Positions 1 to 5,031 of a DNA stretch of 8,489 bases are shown in pieces (position 1 is the first letter of the stretch; the number at the start of each line of letters is the position of its first letter). Origin of the DNA: an uncultured Clostridia bacterium (lineage in GTDB: Bacteria > Bacillota > Clostridia > Oscillospirales > CAG-272); contig CAMETB010000057.1 in assembly GCA_945936265.1 (NCBI GenBank), positions 1 through 8,489 on the forward strand, given 5' to 3'. The position numbers and the translations under genes are program-made. Under the pieces are notes generated by a model, which made no database searches, was not told the DNA's origin, and was given only the letters and a program-made list of their open reading frames with translations.

Positions 1-860
1 TAAAAGGCTCGGTTATAAGACAGTATTATCCGGAGCCGTGGATGCGCACAAGCTGTGATATTGATATACTTGTGCACGAAGATGATCTTTTGCGCACGGT
101 AACTCTGTTAAACGAAAAATTATCGTACAAAACGGAGGGTAAAGGCTCTCATAACGTAAGTCTGTTTTCACAGGGCGGAGTACATCTTGAGCTTCACTAT
201 ACCTTGATTGAAAGCGATATTTTAGACAAAGCCGACCGTGTGCTTGAAAACGTGTGGGAATACGCTTTTCCTGCGGAGAAATATGAGTATTCACTGACTG
301 ACGAAATGTTTTATTATTACCATATCGCACACATGGCAAAGCATTTTCAGATAGGCGGTTGCGGAGTGCGCCCGTTTATTGATATATGGGTGCTTAATCA
401 CCGCCTTACCTTTGACGAAGAAAAAAGAGAGTCACTTTTGGAAAACGGTGGTCTTCTTATCTTTGCAAAACAATGCGAAAAGCTTGCAGAGGTATGGTTT
501 GGCGCAGGCGAGCATACGGAGGTTACAAAAAAGCTTGAAAATTACATTTTAGGCGGGGGAGTGTACGGAAACGTAAATAACAGAGTAGCCGTACAACAGG
601 TAAAAAAGGGAGGAAAGTTCAAGTACGCCATCTCGAGAATATGGCTTCCGTACGACGTTTTGAAATTTCACTATCCGTCGCTTGAAGGCAAGAAAATATT
701 GCTACCGTTTTACGAGATACGAAGATGGGGGAAACTGCTTTTCAAAGGCGGCGCAAAGCGGAGCATAAACGAGCTTTCAATAAATAGCTCGATAACCCCC
801 CATAAGCAGGCGCAAATAAGCGCACTTCTTGCCGATCTCGGCTTACACGATAGCAAATAA
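1..860 (+). CDS. Nucleotidyltransferase-fold protein (NTP_transf_5-like), 5' end cut by window
   Basis: The frame is open from base 3 to the TAA at 858-860, so the gene begins before the window and 285 residues are visible. The ATG at 42 lies inside the conserved domain and is not the start. Reading from base 3, the first residues are KGS, then a Tyr/Pro stretch, R15 and DIDILV (residues 19-24). This matches the G-S plus DxD pattern of the uncharacterised nucleotidyltransferase family NTP_transf_5 (PF14907), in which the two aspartates would bind metal. Later family-like segments are VHLELHY (60-66), HMAKHF (110-115) and RPFIDIWVL (123-131). Members often sit near polysaccharide or peptide-modification genes and their substrates are mostly unknown. 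The upstream neighbour is not visible, so no substrate can be inferred. It could also be called MenA/MNT-like at fold level. The family call is fairly secure and the function is open. Confidence 0.75.
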   Translation, partial: KGSVIRQYYPEPWMRTSCDIDILVHEDDLLRTVTLLNEKLSYKTEGKGSHNVSLFSQGGVHLELHYTLIESDILDKADRVLENVWEYAFPAEKYEYSLTDEMFYYYHIAHMAKHFQIGGCGVRPFIDIWVLNHRLTFDEEKRESLLENGGLLIFAKQCEKLAEVWFGAGEHTEVTKKLENYILGGGVYGNVNNRVAVQQVKKGGKFKYAISRIWLPYDVLKFHYPSLEGKKILLPFYEIRRWGKLLFKGGAKRSINELSINSSITPHKQAQISALLADLGLHDSK

Positions 861-900
861 AAAATCACGCAAGGGTGAACACTTGCGTGATTTTTGTTTT
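861..900. terminator. Bidirectional intrinsic terminator between convergent genes
   Basis: A perfect 13-bp stem (861-873 with 882-894, core TCACGCAAG) closes an 8-base loop. It is followed by T-rich sequence on the plus strand and, read on the minus strand, by an equivalent T-run ahead of the neighbouring stop. It serves both the plus-strand nucleotidyltransferase gene and the minus-strand pfkA. Confidence 0.9.
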
Positions 901-906
901 TTAATT

Positions 907-1968
907 TCAGCAGCCGACTGTGAGCATTACGTCGTAAATGTCTTTGAAATACGCGCGTCTTTCCTCGCAGATTGCTTCCATTTCCTTTATCTGATGAGGC
1001 GTGAACGAATCAAGATCGTGCTCTTTGAGTTTGTTCTTATACATTCTGTCAAGAATAAGAGCAAATTTTATATCGGTTGCGACAATCTTGTCGTGCCTTG
1101 AACATATAACGAGGTCGCTCTTACCGGCAAGGAGCATATCAACCGCCTTGTCGCCCATCATGGTAGCAAGATTTCTGTCACGCAAGGTGGGGATACCGCC
1201 TCTTACTATGTGCGCGGGACGGACAAATCTTGTTTCAATACCCGTCTTTTCGGGTATTTCTTTAAGAAGTTGCTCGCTGAAGTCCGCACCGAGCCCCTCT
1301 GCGACTATAACTATGAAACTGCGCTGACCTGCCGCGCGTGAAGCCTTCATCTTTTCAAACATAAGTTCCTTGTCAAAAGGAATTTCCTCGATGGCAACGC
1401 CGATTGCGTTAAGCGCAAGCCCCGACTCTATCGCTATATATCCCGCATTTCTGCCCATTACCTCGATAATATTGCAACGCGCGTGCGATTCACAAGTGTC
1501 CCTCAACTGATCGCCTATCTTTACTACGGTATTCATTGCCGTGTCATAGCCTATCGTGTAATCGGTTGCGGTTATATCGTTGTCTATCGTCCCGGGAAGA
1601 CCGATGCACGGAATACCTCTTATGCTAAGGTCGGTAGCGCCTCGAAACGTTCCGTCGCCTCCTATGGCAACGATACCGTCAATCTGATTTTTGCGGCATA
1701 CCTCTATTGCCCTTTGCATACCCTCCTCGGTTTTGAACTCAACACATCTGTCCGAGTATAAGATAGTTCCGCCCAAGGATATTATGCCCGAAATGTCCTT
1801 TTTGGTCAAAGGACGGAGATTTTCGTGAATAAGACCCGAGTAACCGCCGAGAATACCGACAACTTCAACTCCTCTTGAAAGTGCCGAGCAGGTTACCGCC
1901 TTTATGGTTGCGTTCATAGCAGGCGAATCGCCGCCGGAGGTGAGAACGCCTATTTTTCTGAATTTCAT
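907..1968 (-). CDS. pfkA: ATP-dependent 6-phosphofructokinase
   Basis: This cytoplasmic glycolytic enzyme phosphorylates fructose 6-phosphate to fructose 1,6-bisphosphate. Visible motifs are the nucleotide loop GGDSPAMNA (12-20), GGDGT (103-107), TIDND (127-131, with D129 the expected catalytic base), MGR (171-173) and a PFK signature from R247 to R265 with H253 and R256. The glycine at 106, where PPi-dependent enzymes carry aspartate, argues for ATP as donor. At 353 residues it is about 30 longer than E. coli PfkA, mostly at the C-terminus. Aligned by eye to E. coli, the effector-site arginines R21 and R25 become K23 and C27, and the signature has V255 where Q or L is usual. The regulatory behaviour may therefore differ from the classical enzyme. 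AGGAGG (1977-1982) lies 8 bases before the ATG. pncC lies upstream on the same strand with a 68-base gap. Confidence 0.95.
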   Translation of the reverse strand: MKFRKIGVLTSGGDSPAMNATIKAVTCSALSRGVEVVGILGGYSGLIHENLRPLTKKDISGIISLGGTILYSDRCVEFKTEEGMQRAIEVCRKNQIDGIVAIGGDGTFRGATDLSIRGIPCIGLPGTIDNDITATDYTIGYDTAMNTVVKIGDQLRDTCESHARCNIIEVMGRNAGYIAIESGLALNAIGVAIEEIPFDKELMFEKMKASRAAGQRSFIVIVAEGLGADFSEQLLKEIPEKTGIETRFVRPAHIVRGGIPTLRDRNLATMMGDKAVDMLLAGKSDLVICSRHDKIVATDIKFALILDRMYKNKLKEHDLDSFTPHQIKEMEAICEERRAYFKDIYDVMLTVGC

Positions 1969-2011
1969 CTTTTTGTCCTCCTTTTTGAAAATCGAGAAAA
2001 ATTCAAAACCT

Positions 2012-2040
2012 ATTCTAACATAATATATTTATAAAATCAA
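2012..2040 (-). promoter_or_regulatory. Predicted sigma-A promoter of pfkA
   Basis: On the minus strand, TTGATT (2040-2035), a 17-base spacer and TAGAAT (2017-2012) are preceded by an extended -10 TGT. The -35 box overlaps the stop codon of pncC. pfkA can therefore be transcribed alone as well as by read-through from pncC. Confidence 0.6.
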
Positions 2041-2522
2041 TAGTTTTCCTTAATTTTCTTGTACAGTAATTCGAGTATTTTTTGCGCGGCGATGCTTCTT
2101 ATCTTTTCCCTTGAATAATCGGGGTTTATCGAGAGCAACCAACTCTCGCAAACATCTCCGAACGATATTCCTATATATACCGTACCTACAGGCTTTTCTT
2201 TCGTCCCACCGGTTGGACCTGCAATACCCGTTGTCGATATTCCTATATCCGCCATACAAGCCAGCCGTACGCCAAGCGCCATTTCCTTTGCCGTCTCAGC
2301 CGATACTGCGCCGTGCTTTTCAAGCGTTTGGGGCTTTACGCCGAGCAGTTTCATTTTGACATCGTTGGAATACGATACAACGCCCCCCTCGAATACGTCG
2401 GAGCAACCGGCAACGTCCGTTATCATTTTTGATATAAGTCCCCCTGTGCATGATTCCGCACTTGAAAGGGTAAGATTTTTAATGCGTAACAGTTCTATTA
2501 TTTCATAACATAAGTTTTCCAT
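2037..2522 (-). CDS. pncC: Stand-alone CinA C-terminal domain protein, nicotinamide-nucleotide amidohydrolase
   Basis: A 161-residue protein matching the PncC/CinA C-terminal domain (PF02464), which deamidates nicotinamide mononucleotide to nicotinate mononucleotide in the pyridine nucleotide salvage cycle. Family motifs are AESCTGG (22-28, containing the expected active serine), GGVVSYSNDVK (46-56) and TGIAGPTGG (98-106). The N-terminal MoCF-like domain of full CinA is absent, as in E. coli PncC. The start is the ATG at 2522-2520, with GGGAGGT about 8 bases upstream and the usual short N-terminal helix before the motif. The frame stays open further upstream to 2903, but that part is antisense to the lipoprotein gene and has no ribosome site. 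The TGA stop overlaps the pfkA -35 box. Function is inferred from family membership. Confidence 0.9.
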   Translation of the reverse strand: MENLCYEIIELLRIKNLTLSSAESCTGGLISKMITDVAGCSDVFEGGVVSYSNDVKMKLLGVKPQTLEKHGAVSAETAKEMALGVRLACMADIGISTTGIAGPTGGTKEKPVGTVYIGISFGDVCESWLLSINPDYSREKIRSIAAQKILELLYKKIKENY

Positions 2523-2551
2523 ACTTTTACCTCCCGTTGCATCCTTTAATA

Positions 2552-2581
2552 ATTTTATCATATATAAGGTATTATCTTCAA
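2552..2581 (-). promoter_or_regulatory. Predicted promoter of pncC
   Basis: On the minus strand, TTGAAG (2581-2576), an 18-base spacer and TAAAAT (2557-2552) are preceded by an extended TGA. It diverges from the lipoprotein promoter, whose -35 starts 25 bases away. Confidence 0.5.
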
Positions 2582-2606
2582 GTGTAAATATAAATAAAAA
2601 TTTTTG

Positions 2607-2635
2607 TTGACAAATGGCTTTGTTTATAGTAAAAT
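2607..2635 (+). promoter_or_regulatory. Strong sigma-A promoter of the small lipoprotein gene
   Basis: Consensus TTGACA (2607-2612), a 17-base spacer and TAAAAT (2630-2635). Initiation near 2642 would give a leader of about 30 bases containing AAAGGAG (2661-2667), which lies 6 bases before the ATG. Confidence 0.75.
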
Positions 2636-2673
2636 GTATATAACAGAATACTTTCTTTTGAAAGGAGTTACAT

Positions 2674-2919
2674 ATGAAAAAAATACTTTCTTTGCTTATC
2701 GTTTTGTCGATGGTTCTCGTTATGCTTGTTTCCTGCGGAGGAGGCAAAGGCGGAGACGGCAGTGATACCGGCAGTACAACGACCGATACCGGAAGCAGTG
2801 CATTAACCGATACAAAGGATACGGAAACGGATACTGATACCGATACAGGCAATATAAGCGAAGGTGAAGTACCCGAGACTAACGAAAATGTATCAACCGA
2901 CAATATAATTGAATTCTGA
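2674..2919 (+). CDS. Small Thr/Asp-rich lipoprotein, unknown function
   Basis: An 81-residue protein with a classical lipoprotein signal: basic MKK, a hydrophobic stretch (4-19) and the lipobox LVSC, with C21 as the predicted lipidated residue. The mature part is only about 61 residues, begins with a Gly-rich spacer and is dominated by Thr, Asp, Ser and Gly (30-59). It includes a near-repeating ETDTDTDTG run and ends in an acidic tail. No folded domain is recognisable, so it resembles a flexible surface tether with nothing attached. The ribosome site and near-consensus promoter support real and perhaps strong expression. It could be the truncated N-terminus of a larger lipoprotein, but I see no continuation in other frames. 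It diverges from pncC and precedes spoIIR. Confidence 0.75.
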   Translation: MKKILSLLIVLSMVLVMLVSCGGGKGGDGSDTGSTTTDTGSSALTDTKDTETDTDTDTGNISEGEVPETNENVSTDNIIEF

Positions 2920-2926
2920 AATAAGC

Positions 2927-2956
2927 GTATAAATCCTTCGCATTACGGGAATAATC
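2927..2956 (+). promoter_or_regulatory. Candidate sigma-F-type promoter of spoIIR
   Basis: GTATA (2927-2931), a 15-base spacer and GGGAATAATC (2947-2956) resemble the forespore sigma-F pattern (GYATA / GG-rich -10 ending AHT). spoIIR is a known sigma-F target in Bacillus subtilis. Expected initiation would be near 2962, inside the hairpin loop described for 2931-2980. The match is by eye and imperfect at one consensus position. Confidence 0.5.
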
Positions 2957-2980
2957 TCCTAAAATGCGGAGGATTTTATT
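2931..2980 (+). terminator. Terminator-like hairpin that includes the spoIIR ribosome site
   Basis: A 14-bp stem with a single G-U pair (2931-2944 with 2963-2976) encloses an 18-base loop and is followed by TTTTATT. It probably ends the lipoprotein transcript. The descending arm contains GGAGG (2968-2972), the spoIIR ribosome site, so the site would be paired in any read-through RNA. Confidence 0.7.
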
Positions 2981-2981
2981 T

Positions 2982-3584
2982 ATGAAAGCAGTTACATCAT
3001 TACTTATAGCGATAATAGCGTTTCTTACATTAAGCAGTTTTATACCTACGGCGCAGGAATGTGAAATATACAACTCGACCGTAAGACTGCACGTCATAGC
3101 AAACTCGGACAGCGAGAGCGATCAGGCGCTCAAACTCAAAGTGCGCGACGCCATCGTCGAGGATTTAAAAAATTGCGGAGCGACGAGCAAGGACGAGGCT
3201 ATTTCGTATATAGAGAGCGAAAAAGAAAAGCTCGAGGAAATAGCCGATACCGTACTTGAAGAAAACGGCAGTGCGGACAGAGCCGTAATTAAAATCGGCA
3301 AAGAGGACTATCCCACAAGAGAATACGAGAACTTTGCATTGCCTGCGGGCAATTATACGTCGGTAAGAGTAATAATAGGCAACGGAGAGGGCAAGAATTG
3401 GTGGTGCGTTCTTTTCCCGCCCTTGTGCACCGCGGCGGCAATGGAATACGATGAGGAAAATTGTGTTGACGTAGGTCTTACCAAAGATCAGTACCGTCTT
3501 ATCACAGGCACAAACGGAGAATACAAAGTCAAATTCAAACTTCTCGAGATAGCCGCCGACGCATTCGGCGTAAAGTATGACTGA
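2982..3584 (+). CDS. spoIIR: Stage II sporulation protein R
   Basis: A 200-residue secreted signalling protein. In spore formers it is made in the forespore under sigma-F, exported, and activates the SpoIIGA protease that processes pro-sigma-E in the mother cell. An N-terminal hydrophobic segment (about 4-22) is the export signal or anchor. Family signatures are RLHVIANSDSESDQ (35-48), then YPTREYENF followed by the LPAGNYTSVRV stretch (110-130) and GEGKNWWCVLFPPLC (135-149). An in-frame ATG at 2964 would add six residues but has no ribosome site and lies in the hairpin arm. The ATG at 2982 has GGAGG 9 bases upstream and is chosen. No terminator is visible after the stop. Confidence 0.93.
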   Translation: MKAVTSLLIAIIAFLTLSSFIPTAQECEIYNSTVRLHVIANSDSESDQALKLKVRDAIVEDLKNCGATSKDEAISYIESEKEKLEEIADTVLEENGSADRAVIKIGKEDYPTREYENFALPAGNYTSVRVIIGNGEGKNWWCVLFPPLCTAAAMEYDEENCVDVGLTKDQYRLITGTNGEYKVKFKLLEIAADAFGVKYD

Positions 3585-3645
3585 CCGGATTTTATAAGTA
3601 ATTCAGGGCGCATTTTGTCACTCGATAAAAAAATTAAAAAAAGAC

Positions 3646-3674
3646 TTGAAATGCAAAAATATTTGTGCTATACT
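3646..3674 (+). promoter_or_regulatory. Promoter of tRNA-Trp
   Basis: TTGAAA (3646-3651), a 17-base spacer and TATACT (3669-3674), 24 bases before the mature tRNA 5' end. The distance and boxes fit a single-gene tRNA transcript. Confidence 0.7.
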
Positions 3675-3698
3675 TATATAGCCTTGCAAAAAGGTTAT

Positions 3699-3774
3699 AG
3701 GGGTGTAGTTCAGTTGGTAGAACGGCAGTCTCCAAAACTGCATGTCCAGAGTTCGAGTCTTTGCGCCCCTGCCA
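3699..3774 (+). tRNA. tRNA-Trp (anticodon CCA)
   Basis: A 76-base cloverleaf. The acceptor stem AGGGGTG pairs with CGCCCCT (one G-U pair), the discriminator is G, and CCA is encoded. The D arm is GTTC/GAAC. The anticodon stem GCAGT/ACTGC holds loop CTCCAAA with anticodon CCA at 3732-3734. The T arm is CAGAG/CTTTG with loop TTCGAGT. All stems are intact and the loop bases are canonical. Confidence 0.97.
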
Positions 3775-3808
3775 AAAATCTCCTCGGACGAAGTTCGAGG
3801 AGATTTTT
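3774..3808 (+). terminator. Terminator of tRNA-Trp
   Basis: A perfect 13-bp stem (3774-3786 with 3796-3808, core TCTCCTCG) starts at the last base of the encoded CCA. The descending arm ends in five T. It can be extended inward by a G-U, an A-U and a C-G pair. Confidence 0.85.
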
Positions 3809-3811
3809 ACC

Positions 3812-3839
3812 TTTTCACTTTTCACTCTTCACTTTTCAC
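3812..3839 (+). repeat. Four tandem heptamers (TTTTCAC), with inverted units at 3876-3895
   Basis: Units at 3812, 3819, 3826 (TCTTCAC) and 3833 follow one another without gaps. Reverse-complement-type heptamers (GTGAATA at 3882, GTGAAGA at 3889, with a degenerate one before) occur about 40 bases downstream, beyond the right arm of the inverted repeat. No coding frame is supported here. Confidence 0.75.
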
Positions 3840-3904
3840 TAACTCCGTCCGAGGAGGTTTTTGGCGAGGTAATAAGTAATAGTGAATAGTGAAGAAGTAA
3901 GGTA

Positions 3905-3936
3905 GCTTTTCGCTGTGGCGAAAAGCATTTTTTATT
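3905..3936 (+). terminator. Orphan intrinsic terminator
   Basis: A perfect 9-bp stem GCTTTTCGC (3905-3913) with GCGAAAAGC (3918-3926) closes a TGTG loop and is followed by ATTTTTTATT. It could back up the tRNA terminator, but no gene ends just before it. Confidence 0.75.
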
Positions 3937-3996
3937 ATAAACGGATTTCCATAGATCCATTTTCGATATTTTTTCGAGTCGAAGGATTCGAACCAG

Positions 3997-4137
3997 CGAA
4001 AGCCTCCATCCGAGAGGGAGGGGGCCACGAAGTGGTGGAAGGAGCTTACGTAACCTTGAGATTTGATTAAACTTTACGGAAACGCACTCTCCCTCACCCG
4101 ACTCCGTCGGGAGCTCCCTCCCGGAGGGAGCCTTTGC
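3997..4137. repeat. MITE-like element with imperfect terminal inverted repeats
   Basis: The ends 3997-4020 and 4114-4137 are reverse complements at 19 of 24 positions (core CTCCCTCCCGGAGGGAG at the right end). Each end is itself near-palindromic. The interior contains small hairpins CCAC-GAA-GTGG (4025-4035) and CCCGAC-TCC-GTCGGG (4097-4111). At about 141 bases with no coding capacity it fits a miniature non-autonomous element. No clear target-site duplication was identified. Together with the flanking repeats it accounts for the gene-free stretch between the tRNA and 4213. Confidence 0.5.
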
Positions 4138-4157
4138 CAAAAATTCTTGCAAAGCGA

Positions 4158-4186
4158 TTGAAATATTTACAAAATTATGGTATAAT
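4158..4186 (+). promoter_or_regulatory. Promoter of the two-helix membrane protein gene
   Basis: TTGAAA (4158-4163), a 17-base spacer and consensus TATAAT (4181-4186) preceded by an extended TGG. It starts only about 20 bases after the MITE-like element ends. Confidence 0.75.
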
Positions 4187-4212
4187 TATAAAAAACACTT
4201 TGGAGGCAAAAT

Positions 4213-4695
4213 ATGGTATACAAAAATGGATTAAAAGAATATTCGCTTATAGCCGTACTTTTCGGTGTACCTATGGGTATTCTTTTTGGATTATCGAAAT
4301 TAAGCTTTATTGTTGGAGTTGTTTCAGGTGTTCTCAGCGGACTGCTTTTTACTCTATTAATGTTTCTTTTTATCAAAGTTCAAGAGAAAAAATTTGACAA
4401 AAAGCGAATAGAAATTGCGAAAGAAAGAAGAATCATTTGTGATGGAGGAGCCACCATCAACGGAAACGGTGGATGGATGTTCCTTACTGAAAACGGTATT
4501 GAATTTTATCCTCACAAAATTAATATTTCGACGGAAGTAATTAAAATACCGACAAACATGATAGAAGCGGTAAAAACCAATAAAAATCAAATTTTAGTCA
4601 CCTCAAATGGTAAAAATATTGCAATAGTTGTTTCTCACAACAAGGAATGGAAAAAGCAAATAGAAAAAACGATAGTCAATTGTTCTCAACAGTAA
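4213..4695 (+). CDS. Two-helix membrane protein with possible GRAM/PH-like domain
   Basis: A 160-residue protein I cannot assign to a named gene. Two adjacent hydrophobic helices (about 11-28 and 31-54) are separated by a very short turn and followed by a strongly basic/acidic linker (55-73). Residues 74-155 look like a compact beta domain: CDGGATINGNGGWMFLT (76-92), then IEFYPHK (96-102) and alternating strands up to a terminal amphipathic helix. The GG-W-F-LT ... F-PHK pattern recalls GRAM/bacterial PH domains, so a membrane-anchored cytoplasmic PH-like module is a reasonable guess. GGAGG in TTTGGAGG (4199-4206) lies 6 bases before the ATG. The codons are noticeably richer in A/T than neighbouring genes and repeats flank it on both sides, which may indicate acquisition. 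Existence is well supported and function is unknown. Confidence 0.8.
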   Translation: MVYKNGLKEYSLIAVLFGVPMGILFGLSKLSFIVGVVSGVLSGLLFTLLMFLFIKVQEKKFDKKRIEIAKERRIICDGGATINGNGGWMFLTENGIEFYPHKINISTEVIKIPTNMIEAVKTNKNQILVTSNGKNIAIVVSHNKEWKKQIEKTIVNCSQQ

Positions 4696-4852
4696 TACAT
4701 AGCTTCGTTTACCGGCATAGTTGGAAAATCTCTTTTCGAGAGATTTTCGCAACTCATCATCGCCAAGGGATAAGTCTATCCTGACGCCTCAAAACAAGGA
4801 TCGATTTCGAAAAAATTTGTGGTACGGATCGATTTTGTAAGAGTGTGCCAAG
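4696..4852. other. Gene-free stretch with a hairpin and a direct repeat
   Basis: A 10-bp perfect hairpin (GAAAATCTCT 4724-4733 with 4739-4748, loop TTTCG) lies just after the membrane protein gene but lacks a T-tract. A weak 5-bp hairpin sits at 4768-4781. The decamer GGATCGATTT occurs twice (4798-4807 and 4826-4835). No ORF with a ribosome site was found. Confidence 0.6.
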
Positions 4853-4880
4853 AAAAAAGCACGCTTCGGCGTGCTTTTTT
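4853..4880. terminator. Bidirectional UUCG-loop terminator
   Basis: A perfect 12-bp stem of AAAAAAGCACGC (4853-4864) and its complement (4869-4880) closes a TTCG tetraloop. Six A and six T at the base make it a terminator on both strands. On the plus strand it most likely ends the transcript of the membrane protein gene. Confidence 0.9.
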
Positions 4881-4889
4881 CAACTAAAT

Positions 4890-4962
4890 CCGTCCTTGCG
4901 GACGGGATAAATCCACTTTTAGAGGATGAAATCGCTTCGCGATGAAATCCCGCTTCGCGGGG
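4890..4962. repeat. Palindromic repeat cluster with GATGAAATC units
   Basis: Hairpin CCGTCC-TTGC-GGACGG (4890-4905) is followed by two copies of GATGAAATC (4925-4933 and 4941-4949). Each copy runs into its own CGCTTCGCG-type palindrome (ATCGC-TTC-GCGAT 4931-4943; CCCGC-TTC-GCGGG 4949-4961). The stem ends differ but stay complementary, which points to a family of short interspersed palindromes rather than one terminator. Confidence 0.65.
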
Positions 4963-4991
4963 AGATATATAAGGCTTTTAACGGTCCGATA

Positions 4992-5027
4992 AAAATATAA
5001 AAAGCACTTGCTCACGCAGGTGCTTTT
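4992..5027 (-). terminator. Terminator of the comM-like gene
   Basis: A 12-bp stem (5000-5011 with 5016-5027, one G-U pair, loop of four) starts 4 bases after the comM stop when read on the minus strand. It runs into TTTTTATATTTTT. Confidence 0.85.
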
Positions 5028-5031
5028 CGTA

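Larger units (their letters stand above)
3771..3865. repeat. 25-base inverted repeat including the tRNA-Trp 3' end
   Basis: Bases 3771-3795 are nearly the exact reverse complement of 3841-3865 (2 mismatches in 25), and the left arm begins with the tRNA GCCA. The right arm is a second inverted copy of the terminator's ascending arm plus its loop. The spacer holds the terminator's descending arm and four heptamer repeats. Confidence 0.8.

Noticed and set aside
829..1761. Several plus-strand ORFs over pfkA
   Set aside because: They are antisense shadows of a clearly conserved enzyme with no ribosome sites or recognisable domains.
2523..2903. N-terminal extension of pncC giving a longer fusion-like protein
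   Set aside because: It is antisense to the lipoprotein gene, low in complexity (Ser/Val/Pro repeats mirror the Thr/Asp codons), and has no ribosome site. The ATG at 2522 has a good one.
3615..3842. Plus-strand ORF across the tRNA, and its minus-strand counterpart
   Set aside because: They translate through an intact tRNA-Trp and its terminator and are not genes.
3975..4005. Possible minus-strand tRNA fragment (GGTTCGAATCC motif)
   Set aside because: Only the T-loop-like motif is present. The flanking bases do not form a T stem, acceptor or anticodon arm.
3699..4140. Integration site of a mobile element at the tRNA 3' end
   Set aside because: No integrase gene and no direct repeat of the tRNA end is present in the window. 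The repeated copy is inverted, unlike a normal att site.
3797..4143. CRISPR array
   Set aside because: The repeats are short heptamers or palindromes without regular repeat-spacer spacing, and there are no cas genes.
3822..4152. Minus-strand ORFs across the repeat region
   Set aside because: They consist of inverted-repeat and MITE-like sequence and show no protein-like composition or start signals.
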